NCBI RefSeq assembly: GCF_002865645.1
Contig: NW_020194519.1
Coordinates: forward strand, 989,542 to 1,053,541
Direction of reading: 5' to 3'
From: Hyaloscypha bicolor E
Taxonomy: Eukaryota > Ascomycota > Leotiomycetes > Helotiales > Hyaloscyphaceae
Length of the DNA: 64,000 bases
How positions within the stretch are numbered: position 1 is the stretch's first letter; every line of letters starts with the position of its first letter. The translations under genes and the position numbers were made by a program. The notes under the pieces were generated by a model that saw nothing but the letters and a program-made list of their open reading frames with translations, made no database searches and was not told the DNA's origin. This document shows positions 34,501 to 46,545 of this stretch, piece by piece.

Positions 34501-34761
34501 TTTTGAGACCTATTTATAAATAAGAATATTATAGGATAACTAATGAATTCCTTAAAGCTTTTTATATAATATATATTTAATAGCTTATTAATATTTTCTT
34601 TATTAATATATAAGATATTAAAAATATTTTAAAGCTAGTTATTAAGATCTATAAAGTTACTAAAAACAAGAAATATATTTCCGTTATTTGAATAAATAAA
34701 GAAATATAGGATTTCTTTTTTAAGATTTAGGAAATTAAAAAGTATAAATATAAATATTTAT
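31501..34761. other. Unclassified, extremely AT-rich RIPed sequence
   Basis: No complete domain could be read. Between about 33270 and 34740 the plus strand has a long Lys/Asn/Ile-rich frame with stops that may be a decayed coding region (segments such as TKKKLKNY and FTKLDIIKIFKYTKAISESR), family not recognised. The rest (31501-33270) shows nothing on either strand. Confidence 0.4.
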
Positions 34762-35030
34762 TAGTTTACTAGTAATATATAGTATTATTATATAGGCGTG
34801 GAAATACTATTTATATAAGGTTAGTAAAATTATTATTTAGAAATAAGAATTATAGTATTATAGTATTAATATATAATTCCTAAATCTACTAAGTCTAAAA
34901 AAGTCTAGTTTACTAGTCGAGTTACTAATAGGATATGAGGTTATATAACTATATCCCGTATCTCATATTTTATTACCTATATCCTATTACTTATATCCTA
35001 TTACTTATATCTCGTATTTCATATCTCGTA
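34762..35030 (-). repeat. LTR of Copia-C (left; 3' end approximate)
   Basis: Direct repeat of about 40804-41045. Followed by variable repeats of the type TATATCCTATTACT. Confidence 0.7.
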
Positions 35031-38000
35031 ACTATATATATAACTCCTAAAGAAATAGCTATACTAATATTAGAAACTCTCTAAAAACGCGAAAAATAAT
35101 ATTTCTTTCTAATTATATATAAATTCTCTAATCTGGCCTAATACCAGATTTCCTAAATACTTTATATATCTATATTACTTCTAAGGTTTTAGTTATATAC
35201 TAAAGGCTGCGGCTTTTTATATATAATTTTACCTTCTATAATATTCTTTTATTTCATATATCTATTTCCTGTCCTATTTATACTTAACTTATTCCTTTAT
35301 ATCTAATTATATAGTATTTATATTAATTAGGTATTTAAGGGCATTTATTAGCTTTAATTTTATTATAGAATTAGTAGAATTCAATTCTTTTTTAATCTAT
35401 TTAATTTTTGTAATCTTTTATTATTTATATATCTAATAGGGGTATATTATATTAATTATTAGACGCTTTTCTCGAGTAGTTTCTAATTTAATAAGGCATT
35501 TATATAATAACTTTAAATTTATATAGATTACTAGTAATAGTTCTATTTCTAGTATTTTATTAATTATAGATTTAATTAAAGCGCCTATATTAAAGCTATA
35601 AGCTATACTATAGAGTTCTAAAACTAAAATACTTCTAGTAATTCTCTTATATTTAGTAAAGAACTAGTAAATAATATTAGTATATCTAGTTCCGTTTACT
35701 AGAACTAGAATATATCCGATTTAGGAAAAGAGATCTCTATTATTTATAAATAAAGTATTTATAAAAATAATTAAATATAAGAACTTCTTTACTAGCTTTA
35801 TAAATCTCAGTTCTTTAGTAGTATTCTTAATTTGCTATTAAATATACTTATTAAATGCCTTTATATTAGTTTCCAAAAGTTTAATAGCTTAAGTAGTAAT
35901 TAATAGATTATATAAAGCTTCTAATTAATAAACTAATATAATATATATTTCTCTAGTATATTAGGTAATATATTAGTTCTTAATAGAGAGATCTTAATAA
36001 ATAGTACCTCTATTATTTATAATAGTAATATTCTTTATAGAAATAGTTCGAAGGTTTTTATATTAGTATTCTTATATAAAAGTAATTCTAGTAATATTTA
36101 TATAAATAATACTTCTATTAAACTTGAGATTATAGTTAGAAGTAAGATATTTATATTTCTTAGCTAAGAACTTAGTCTTATAAAGCTTTAGTTATTCTGC
36201 TTTTATAAAATTATTAGTTCTAATAAATAGAATATTATTAGTTTAAAGGCTAATAATTCCGAAGAGTTACTTATTATAGAAAAGGTAAAGGTTATAAGTT
36301 AATTATTCTATAGAAAGCTTATTAATATAGTAGGAATAATAAGTCTTAAACTAATAGTTTCTAGCTTCCGGTATACTATATAATAGTTTTATAACCTTTA
36401 GAACCAAATTATTATTTAGATTTAGTTCTCTAGTAAGCTTATAAGATAAATTAATATAAAAATTATAGTTAAGTAAGATTATTAATTAGATATAAGCTTG
36501 CGAGATATTATATAAATATAGCTTTATAGTATTTATTATTATAATAATAATACTAAGAATAATTCTCTAGCTAATATATTAAATAGTAGGTAATTATATT
36601 AATATTATATATTTCTTACTATTATTATAAGCCTAGATAACTAGTCTTGACTTCTTAAGCTTTTTCTTTATATCTTTATTCTTAATCTTATTAATAAACC
36701 AGGAATTAAAGATATATATTTCCTTTAGTATCTGAGATCTGGAAATAATCTTAAATATACCCTTTTCTAGAAAACTAGTAACTTTAACTTAATAAGAGTT
36801 CTTATATAAGTTATTATTCTATAAAAATACTATAAAATCCGGGTTCTTATAAGGGTATTCTCTACTATACTTTAATGAAATAGTAGGAATAATAAAAAGA
36901 ATTATACCTGTATTACTTTTAGCCTTATTATAAAGTTCGAGAATAGATTTAGGTTCGGGGCTATTAGTAATAACCTTAATATTCCCTATATAAAAGGGCT
37001 TTATAGAAATTAAATAGAAAGTAGTATTACTATATAATAGAGCTAGTATATAGTTCTTTCTATTAATGGCTACTAGCTTATATAGCCTATTCTAATTATT
37101 AGATTAATTAGTATTTCTTTTATATTATATAAGAATATCCGAATTTAAGAGAAATTTATAAATATTAGTAATACTAGAACTATTTCGGGTATTTAGGGCA
37201 TTTATAATCTAATATCTAGCTTAAAGCTTCTAAATTTCTATTATTACTTTCTTGAATACTATTACTTACTATAATATAGTTAGTAATAGAATATTATATA
37301 TAGTTATTTAAGGTAAAGTACTATAAACCAAAAGAATTAGGATAATACTATTAGATCTAGTAAAATTATTAATGGCCTTAAAAGCTATTTAAAATATAAT
37401 ATCCTTATTAATTCTATTAATTTCGGCTATAATAATAAAATAAGTATATTAAATCGGGCTATAATAGTATTCTATAATTCCGACGGAATTATAAGCTTTT
37501 ATAAGAATAATTTTAATCTTGGTTCCTATAGTATTTATAAACTAAGTAAACTTCTTACTAGTAAACTACTTTCTAATATTTACTATAATCTAATTAGGAG
37601 AGCCTAAATAGATATTAATTTAATATTACTTTAGGGTATCCCAAGTATATAATATACTAATATTTTAAAGCTATTAGCCGGCTTAATATTAAGTGCCTTT
37701 ATTAATAATATAAAGTATAGGCTTACTAGTAATATAGAAAATATTAATAATAATAGAGTAATTAAAGCTAATATTATCTCTTAGATTAAACTTGAATTAT
37801 TCGAGTAATTAGCTATATTTCTAGTATTACTTATAGTATTTTATAAAGTACTTAAAAGCTTTTATATTAATATTATAGCCTGCTTATTCTAGTATATTTC
37901 AGAGTTTACTAATAAATAAATAAATAACTAAAATAATAGTATAAATATTATAATTTAATCTTTATAAAAAAGTAGAAGTTATAAATAAAGAATTCGGAAA

Positions 38001-40400
38001 TAAAACCTTATAATATAATATTCCAAAATAAGAAAGAATATCCAAAATATTATATTATAGATATATATTTTCCGATAAAAGTAATAAGATAATTAGTAAG
38101 ATTATTAAAATAAATCCCTAGCTTATCTATATTAGCTAAGCTAAATAAAAATAGAGTTTTTAAAAATATAATATAGAATTATACTTACCTAATTAATATA
38201 CTTACTATTATAAATCTAATAAAAAATATAGATCTAATATTAAACTAGATATTAACTTAATTTTTAGTAATTTTATTAAGTTTAATACTATTATTAGTTT
38301 ACTAGAAAGCTTGAAATTAGTTAGAACTAGTAATTAAGTATCTAGAGGCTCTAGTATTAATTATAATTCTATAAAAATAGTAAGTATTATATTTTAATAT
38401 ACTATTAACTATAAAAGTCTAGGTATCTTTTATTAAGGGTTTAATAGGCTTTAAGATATAGTTTTTATCTATTATCTAATATATAAGGAAAAGAGAAATA
38501 AGGTTATTTATAAGAGTATTAGCTATAGTTATTAGTAAAGTAAAAGCGGCAGGAATAGCTAAAAAGCTTTTAATTAAAATAAAATAGAAATCTGGATAGT
38601 ATTTCTTTTCTTTATTTATTTCTGCTAATAAGGCCTTAAAAGCATTATTTACTAGTTTGTTCTTATTACCCTTATTACCCTCTTTGCCTTTGGCTTTAGT
38701 AATATACTATATATAAGTATTATTAAAGCATTTATTAAAGTTACGGGTATTTCAGAATCTGAATTAATAGATATTTCTACTCCTAAATTAAGCCTTTTTA
38801 GCCTCTTATTTTTCTGGTATATATTTCTATAAATAGTATTTGGGTTTCTTATATATAAAATACGACTTTGAGGTATAATTATTATAATTATAGGACTTAG
38901 AGTAGTTATTTCGGGTTCCGAAGTTATAACTAGATTTATATTAATAATTTCCAGAGAAATAATAGCTTAAAGGGTTTTGAGAGTAATATTATTAATTAGT
39001 AAAAAATATTTCGGGATTAGTTTATTATTTGCTTTTATATATAGTAATAAATAACTAGAGCTTATTAATAAGCTAGCTAAGATTTATAAAAGAATCTGAG
39101 ATTATATATTTATATATCCGGAAGCCTTAGTAAGAGATAATAATTTTATTATAAAGAAATTCGGTATTTTATAAGTTAGGTATAAAACTATATTATAATT
39201 AATATAGTTTATTAATTAGTAGTTAAATAGTCTTAAATATTATTTTTTCCGGAAATTTAGCTATTATAGAAACTAATATAGTAGTATTTCACTTATTTAA
39301 ATTTCGATATTTAAATTCAGGGCCTTTAAAAAAGCTATAAATATTAATATAAGCCTTTATATATATATATTAAAAGAGCTAGTTATTATAAAAGTAATCT
39401 TAAGCTAGTTTCTTTAGTATAATAGGAAAAGCTTATATTAGTACCTCTTATAAAAGCTTTATATATTAGTAGATATTAAGGAAAATAGTAAGTTTATAAT
39501 TAAAATTACTATTAGATCTATTATACTTTTACTTTTTAGTATAAATCTTAGTAATTTCCCTAATAAGTTTTATAATTAAAGGAAATTAGAAGTTATTCGA
39601 ATATAGTTATAATAATAATAGTAAGACTAATAGGAATATACTATTTGCTTCTAGAGCTTCTATATTAGTATATAAATCTAGTAGAAATATAGAATATAAT
39701 AATAGAAGAAATAATAGAAAAAGTAATAATATAGAAATATTAAAGATAATAGGTTCTAGGTATTTATTCTTTATAAGAGTAATAAAGCCTAATAGAATTA
39801 GTTCTTTAATAAGGTCTAGTCTAGCTACTAATATATCCTTATTTAATTATATATATTATTTATTTTCTTTTATAATAATATATAAGGTATTTATAATAGT
39901 ATTAGTACTATTATTCTATTATATAAATATATTACTATATTAAAGGGTCTTATATAAGTATAGTATTTCTAGAAGTTCAAATTTATTAAAGTTCTCTTAA
40001 TAAATAAAGTCTTTAAAGTTATATTTAAATAGCTTTTAAAGATTATTATTAACTATTTTATAGAAAATATATTAAAATAGCTTAGTATTTAAAAACTCAG
40101 TTATCTTATCTGCTTTAGTAAAGTTTAGATTAATTTCATATTTCTATTTTCTTACTAATTCCTTGAAATTATTATTATTTATAGAATAATTAGATTAGAT
40201 AAATCTAATAAAGGAATTATTTATTATAGTATATTCTACTATTATATATTTTATAGGCTTCTGTCTAGTTTAAGGTATAGTAGTTTATAAGGAAAGTAGA
40301 TTTATAAAGAGAAGGGTAGTTTATAAAATAAGTAATTAGTATTATATTTGAGATAAAAATTTCATTTATAATAAGAAATTTAGGAAGTGAAATTTAAGAA
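35031..40400 (-). pseudogene. Copia-C gag-protease-integrase-RT-RNase H (RIP-inactivated)
   Basis: Minus-strand segments in order: gag KKWKYEINLNFTKADKI near 40130; gag C-terminus YYPDFYFILIKSFLAIP near 38590; integrase KFNLRDNISFNYSIIINIFY near 37770, VNTRKQFTSKKFT near 37560 and AFKTINNSTGPNSIILTLLV near 37370; RT/RNase H NNRDLFSQIGYILVLVNGT near 35750 and KCKRVTRS-type KYKRITRSILVLELYSIAY near 35640. The integrase-before-RT order and the RNase H (S-K-x-L-Y) region identify Ty1/Copia. Stop codons are frequent. It was the guide for recognising Copia-A. Confidence 0.8.
35191..35227. repeat. 37-bp palindromic motif, copy 3
   Basis: AGTTATATACTAAAGGCTGC then GGCTTTTTATATATAAT. Lies inside Copia-C between its RNase H remnant and its left LTR. 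Flanks unlike those of the other two copies. Confidence 0.75.
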
Positions 40401-40803
40401 GTAAAATATCGAGATTCCGGAAGAACTTAATAGTTCTAAAGCTTAAAAGCCCCAGGGATTTAAAAAAAGATGGTTTTTAAGAGAATTTTATAGGAATTAA
40501 ATAGGAATAGAATAGAATAGTTAAATAGCTAACCGTTTTAGTACTTAGTAAGATTAAGTATTCTTCCTGCCTATATAATCGAATTATAGGTATTAGAACT
40601 AATAGATATTTCTCTTTTTAATATAGTATAATTAGATCTTCGTAAGACCAAGTATCTTTCCTGCTTATATAACCGAATTATAAGTAATAGAATTAATAGT
40701 TATTTTCTTTTTAACTAGAATAATAGCTTTGCCCTTAAATAACCAAATTTTAGGCAAGTATAGCTTAATTCTTTCTAATCTATATATATAAACTAATTAG
40801 TAT

Positions 40804-41045
40804 TAGTTTACTAGAAATATATAATACTATTATATAGTTATAAAATACTATTTATATAGGTTAGTAAAGTTATTATTTAGAAGTAGGAATTATAGTATTA
40901 TTATATTAATATATAATTCCTAAATCTATTAAGCCTAATAGGAACTAGCTACTAGTCGAGTTACTAATATAATATAAGGTTATATAGTTATTATCTATAT
41001 CTCGTTACCTCTAGTTACCTCTATATTATATAACTATATTATATA
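40804..41045 (-). repeat. LTR of Copia-C (right; outer end approximate)
   Basis: Direct repeat of 34762-35030. On the minus strand it is followed by a leader (about 40800-40350) that contains a degenerate direct duplication of roughly 110 bp (TATAATTCGGTTATATAAGC against TATAATTCGATTATATAGGC). Confidence 0.7.
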
Positions 41046-42164
41046 ATTATTAATAACTATAGCTATATTAGTAATAAAATATATAATAAATTTAAAATAA
41101 GCTTTTTTAAATCTTTTTATATTAATAATATACTAATTTAAAATAGAATAAAATCTTTAAAAAATTATTAAAAAGGAAATAACTAAGCTTTAAAAATATT
41201 ATTTTAAAATAAATATTTCAGATAATAAAAATAAAGCTTTATATTTAGTTCTTATTCTTAATTTACGAATTAAAAAAATAGATCTAGTTAAAATTAGCTT
41301 AAATTCTAGTATAATATCTAATATATATAATAGATTTAAAACTAATTATAATATATAAATATGTATTTAATTTTAAATTAATTAATTATTAATTCTTTTA
41401 TAAATATAAATAAGATTATTTAATAATTAATCTTTAAATATCTAATTCCGATATATTTATAAATTATTTAAATAAAAATAAAATAAAATAAAAATTAATA
41501 ATATATTTAAAAAAAAATTATATATATATATAGAAAAATATATAAAACTTATTTACTTTACTTTAAATTCTCTTAAAAACCATTATTTCCTTTATTATAT
41601 ATATTTTTTATATAAGTACTAATTTAGCCCTAGATTTAATTACTTAATTATTAGAAAATTAATTATATTAGATTTCTTATATTATTTCTTATAATAAGAA
41701 AATATTTGAAAATATTTATTTTATTTATTACTAGTAAGCTTTTCTTCTTATAAGAGGCTCTTATTAATATTAAATTACGTAATTAATTTAATAAAAGCAC
41801 TTTTAAAAGAATTATATATTTTAAGAGCTAGAGAATTTTTATAAATAAGAAAGAAGAAATAAAAAAGGTAGAAAAAGAATAAAAGGTAAAGGGAAAAAAA
41901 GATTTCGAGCCGAAGAATTAGTTTTTCCTATCCGAAAAAGCTTAGTTTTATAGTATTATATATATTTTATTTAATGGCCTTATAATTATTTAAAGAAAAT
42001 AAAGAGAATTTATTATTTATATAACTTTTATATAACTTTCACGTAATAATTAGAAATAATTCATTATAATTAATTATAATTTTTCTAATAAATCTTTTTA
42101 CTTTTTGAAAGTCGATAATTAAATTATAATTAATTAATTACCTTCATTATTTTTTGATACACTG
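41046..42164. mobile_element. AT-rich tract ending in a hAT-type terminus
   Basis: No gene seen. The last bases TTTTTGATACACTG (ending 42164) match the right terminus of the MITE at 45821-46545 (TTTGATACACTG). The subterminal stretch has ATTAATTA motifs like that copy. The next eight bases, GATGGACC (42165-42172), would be the target duplication; no second copy was found, so the left end of this element is unknown and may be far inside the AT-rich block. Confidence 0.5.
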
Positions 42165-42464
42165 GATGGACCTTCTAACAAGCTATTATAATAAAGAGTC
42201 ACCCTTCAAGCAATAAGGGACACCTCAACTGCTGCGAGGAAGTTCCTCACTTCAATCTTTCCATATGCTTCCTCTCCAAGATTGACTGTCGAATACGAAG
42301 TTCTTGCGGTCCGAATGCCACGAATTTAGGTCAGAAAGATTTGAACATGATGCTTGCTCTGACACTGAACCTTCCAGTTCGAACAGTAAAACCTTTGAGG
42401 GTGGGGGACCAATTATCACGTATGGCAGATCAATTCCTTTGGTACATTGAACCGGCCATATGCA
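42165..42464. other. Downstream region of the HET gene
   Basis: 300 bp of balanced composition between the AT-rich block and the stop codon of the HET gene. Presumably its 3' UTR and terminator; no separate gene seen. Confidence 0.4.
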
Positions 42465-44681
42465 TTATTGTATTATTCCTACCCTCAATTGAGCTTTCGT
42501 CCCCCGAGTTAAAATATCTCGAACCTCTTTATGGTCGGCCGTTTCTAGGTCAATGTCTCCTAGGGCGACCTGGACGTACTCCCTCGAACTCCGTCCACTC
42601 AAAATCTCCTGGTCATCGCAGCTCAAGAACAGATGTGATCCATCACTAAGCTTATAGCTAAGAACATCTTCCAAAAGGTTTTGAGACTCTAGCTTCTTGT
42701 GTCTGTTTAGCAAAGAGTCGAAGAATTCGCGCTGCTGGAAGTCCGTCTCAGTCAAGTCGTACACAATCGATACATTAAACGTTTTCCAATCCTTCATCGC
42801 TAGAATGAGTCCGTATATTTTCCCACTTCTCGTATTACGGACTGTGAAGGCAATAGAATGCCCAAAACGGTCACCCTCTTGTGATAACTGGAGGAGGGCT
42901 GTGTAGATTCGCTCGCCAGGCTTATGCTCAATCTTGACGTCCTCTCCATCCTCACCCCAGAAACCTCCCACTTCTACCCCGGCCTTGAGCGCAGCTGCAC
43001 AGTTGAGAGCAATAGGGACGTAGTATCTGCCTTCGCAAGATTTGCTAGGAAGCGTGGGCCGAGGGTTAGATATGAGGACATCGTTAACTGACCAACCCGT
43101 CAAGGGGCTGAAAGTCTCGTCAAAATTCTTGTCAAAATCAATCACTTGAAGATCGCGAGCCATGTCATCTGAATCATAATTAATATCTGGGACGAGACGT
43201 CGATATCGCCCAAGCCCAGTGCGAGCAAGAACGATCATGACGGCTCGGCTTTTGCTTTCTTTGGGATTGAAGATGCCGAAAAGGGTCTCGAAGCGGGGTT
43301 CCTCGTTTCGGAAGAGCCGATCTTCTTGACCGAGTGGTCGCATCCATAGTTGGACACACATAGAGTGCGGAGACATTGGCTTGAAGAATTTTCGGATCCT
43401 GAGGTCCTCAGGTCTCATGCACTCAATGTATCCTAATCCTTTGAAGCAGAGTGGAGATGGGGCGAACAAATTGATCTCCTCATCCTTGCTTCTGAGAAGC
43501 TTTAGACTGCATCAGTTAGCTCACTAGCACCTCAAAAGTGCGGAGGCGACTAACTGTGTGTCCCAGGGCAGAAATAATGCTTTCCAGGCAAAGATGCTGT
43601 GGTCAGAAAACGTCTGGAAAATCATTACCTGTAGTCGAAAGAAAGCGTTCTGTTCGCCTTCGCCGTAGAGGATGGGCATGTTGACACCGAATATACCTAG
43701 AAGCGAGTATGCTCGGTCCTCTGGTCTCGTAGTCTCTCGATCCGCCGCCCCTGCAGGTCCAGAAATTAGCTTTAGACTTCTAGTTGACAAGAAAATGGGC
43801 AACCAAGCTGCTGAGCTGACAGTAATCTAAAATCTTATTTCCCCAGAATAATGCAGAAGAGTGGACTTGACAACCAGAGACTTACATGATATCCTTGCTG
43901 CAACACTCAAAGAGTGTAATTTCTCTAGGCCATTCCTTTGGAGTATAGTCTTTTCAATGCCAGTAATCTTATGTAATTCATCTGCTAACTCTGATCGGAT
44001 TCCGAGAAAGCTCCAGTCGCCCTGGTAGAACAAAACGTCATTCGGCGCTAGCAATTCTTGTAGAGTCCATCCCCGCCTGAACCAAGCCGAATGCCGCGGG
44101 TGTCCAGCAGTTGGATCCTCTGAATCGTTCCCCCAAATTTGAGTGACATCTGAAAGATAGGCAATACACAAAGTGGCACATTGATACCAAGCAAACATTG
44201 AATTGAGCGATTCAGATAATTCGGAGCTGCTGCTCGTGTCGATGCAACAAGTATCGATCCAAACGTAGGAAATGCCGAATTGTTCTGCAATTTTACAACA
44301 GCCTAATACTTTTGACCACCCGTTTGGCTTAATTGCTTGAGATGGATGAACGTGGACCACCGATTCAGGCTTGATTATATCCATTGATATTCGAACACTG
44401 GATTCAGCATTGGTTGAGGCTGATAGGTCCTTCATCGTATCATATGGCGCCTGGGTTTGCGCTTCCGTACTAAACTTTCGACAAAGAGCTTCTAGTCGCC
44501 GTTCAGTCTCTTCAAGTTTCTTCTGCAGTGTGTGTAATTCCCGGGCCCCAGCCTTGTCCCCAACGTCCTCGAACAACACCTCGTCATCCTCCCATCTATG
44601 AGATAAGATGGCATAGCTAGGTGCAACGTCCGCATTATGAAACCATTCGAGCTTCAGAGTTTTGACATTGAGTAGCCGCAT
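42465..44681 (-). CDS. HET domain protein (heterokaryon incompatibility)
   Basis: Three exons: 44681-43886, 43750-43555 and 43506-42465. The introns are 135 bp (GTAAGT...GCAG) and 48 bp (GTTAGT...CTAACTGATGCAG). Joined length is 2,034 nt, exactly 678 codons including the stop. The first intron splits a TGG codon, giving VAARISWAADR as HET proteins require. Start chosen at the MRLLN of the family rather than the upstream ATG at 44915. HET motifs: YAILSHRW at residues 23-30, GCCKIAEQFGISYVWIDTCC at 127-146, RGWTLQELLAP at 203-213, then YSLLGIFGVNMPILYGEGE. Between the first two motifs are about 80 extra residues with a heptad-like LHTLQKKLEETERRLEAL. HET proteins trigger cell death after fusion of genetically different hyphae. 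The C-terminal ~350 residues have no domain I recognise. No damaging stops: the gene appears intact. Confidence 0.88.
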
Positions 44682-45820
44682 GCTGTCGATGATGGAAAGG
44701 CTTGAGAGCTTGCTCTTGAGAACGACAAGGAGAATGAGGTGGAGTGTGGCTGTGAGGCCGCAAATTCCTTCCCTGCAAGCCACACAAGCGCCGTGGTTGA
44801 CGTCCTTCCAATAACAACAGGCCTGGGTCCAGGGATTGTTAGCCAACACCCGGTTAGAATGTATCAAAGCTCGGTGAGTCGATGTGGGCCGATAACGTTC
44901 CGTTTCAAAAAGCACGAAACTGAAGGCCGAAAATTTGACTTGTTAAGAGTCGAAACGATATCTGCTAAAACGGGCGGTTATCGGTAGCTACAACTGTAAA
45001 CAATCATCGTGATTAGAGAGTGCGAATTCGTTCTCATCGTCCCATAGTTGCCAGAAGGGTGCGTAACTGGAATTGTTACCCGATGAGTAATCTCGCCATC
45101 CACAGTCCACTACTCATATCTGCTATTATCAGATATTTCCTGCCACACCCTGTTCATCATCAATGCAAATAATGCAAATTGTGTGCTATCAGAAGAAGTG
45201 TCATCTCAATCAACGAACTTTGGTTGCACAATGATGCTTACTTAAAATAGATTCTGTAATGAAACGAAGACGGAGGGAACAATTGACAAAAGAGCATCCA
45301 ACAAGCAGATTTCACGAGGGCAAGAGTGATCCAGTTCATACTATAAACTGGTTCCTTCCTGTCGAATTCTTGTTCGCAGCGCAGACCATTAGGAGAAGGA
45401 AGTGCAAACTTACTATTTCCATCTTCTCTGCACAGAGTTTTTGCTGAGGGGTCCAAGGCGACCACGAAGCGAGACGACTCCATCTGATTCGCTCGCTTTG
45501 ACTATCCTTCAGTGTGTACAGCCGCAGCTGTAGGGCTGATTCATGTGCTGACACGTGCCCATACTATCACGGTAATCACAGAATCTCCACAATCGCCTCA
45601 GCTACGCCAACTCCCAGTCTCCCACCAAATTCAACAATCATTCCCAGTATGTACAAGAGTACGGTCGTGCCTCTCCCATTGGTGCATTAGCTCGTGTGTG
45701 TTTTATAATGTGGCCCTTTGAGGAACCATTGATCTCGAACAGATCGCGGGGGGTTACATCTGGTGATCCCACTAGTGATCCCAACGTCTCCTATGATCAC
45801 CGTTCTTCATTAGATACAAA
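44682..45820. other. Promoter side of the HET gene and intergenic region
   Basis: About 1.1 kb of balanced composition. Short open frames on both strands (for example 45238-45483 minus) show no recognisable motif, and I do not call them. Holds the 5' UTR and promoter of the HET gene; no TATA-like signal can be asserted. Confidence 0.4.
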
Positions 45821-46545
45821 CAGTGCGTCAAAGAATTAATCACATTAATCATGGTTAGGTTAGGTTAAAATATAATTAACGTAATTCGGGTTTTTTTGAT
45901 TAGGTTAGGATAATTAATCTAATTAATCTGTTACGTGACTATAGTAAATTTACTTTTACTTAATAATTATTAAATAAGTAAGTTACTTATTCAGCAGCCC
46001 TAATTAAACTAAGGTAGGGCTTATATAGTAATAGCTAAATACTCATTTTCTAATTATAAATTAGTTACTATCCTCAAAATCTTGATTTCCCCCTAACCTT
46101 TAGCTTGCTTACTAAGTAATACTATCCCCCCCCTTAAATAATTACGAGTGGGTCCTTGGTAACGCCACACTGAAACTTCGTCAGATCCCCGAATTAGGAA
46201 ATATCAGGTGCTTTCGAGAGCCGCTATTCGCTATAGACCCTCGATTACGTGCCTTTAGTGGTGTGAATCGTGGCATGATAGTGTGGCGAATATTGGACCC
46301 ACTCGTAATTATTCATGGGAGGGGATAGTACTACCGCCTAATTGGGTGGCGAGGTAGCGCCAGAGCAGGAGCAGGCGGGAGCATTACCCGATCTGGCTAG
46401 TTTTATCACGTTAACTGATCACGTGCGCATTAATCATAATTAATCTAATTAATACGGGAATAAAATATGATTAATGAGTTTTTTTTCGTGAATAGATTAG
46501 ATTAATGGCCATTAATTTAATCTAATTTATTCATTTGATACACTG
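45821..46545 (+). mobile_element. hAT-type MITE with a nested Tc1/mariner MITE
   Basis: Termini CAGTGCGTCAAA (left) and TTTGATACACTG (right), flanked by a perfect 8-bp duplication GATACAAA (45813-45820 and 46546-46553), the hAT signature. Interior shares GCTTGCTTACTAAG, CCTAATTGGGTGGCGAGGTAGCGCCAG and a CACGTG site with the copies at 53310 and 6930. Subterminal regions are filled with TTAATC/GATTAA repeats. No coding capacity. 725 bp, of which 207 bp are the nested element. Confidence 0.88.
46122..46328. mobile_element. Tc1/mariner-like MITE nested in the hAT MITE
   Basis: 207 bp with inverted ends CTATCCCC...GGGGATAG, continuing inward to AATAATTACGAGTGGGTCC on both arms. Flanked by TA (46120-46121 and 46329-46330). 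The related hAT copy at 53310 has no such insert at this place (TAATGCTATTGCC in reverse complement), which is an empty-site control. No coding capacity. Confidence 0.85.

Larger units (their letters stand above)
34762..41045 (-). mobile_element. Copia-C, minus-strand Ty1/Copia element of the Copia-A family
   Basis: Direct LTRs near 34762-35030 and 40804-41045 share TAGTTTACTAG at the start, AATACTATTTATATA and CTAGTCGAGTTACTAATA inside. Between them, on the minus strand: gag (about 40350 down to 38450), protease (about 38300), integrase (about 37900-37300), RT and RNase H (about 36900-35400), i.e. Copia order. Gag segments align with Copia-A (KKWKYEINLNFTKADKI against KKWKDGIDLASSDHKEI). Heavily RIPed; edges are approximate and no target duplication was resolved. 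Confidence 0.8.

Noticed and set aside
42341..42906. Plus-strand frames opposite the HET gene
   Set aside because: They are antisense shadows of the third HET exon.
45238..45554. Minus-strand frames upstream of the HET gene
   Set aside because: Short, overlapping in several frames, with no recognisable motif or reliable splice structure.
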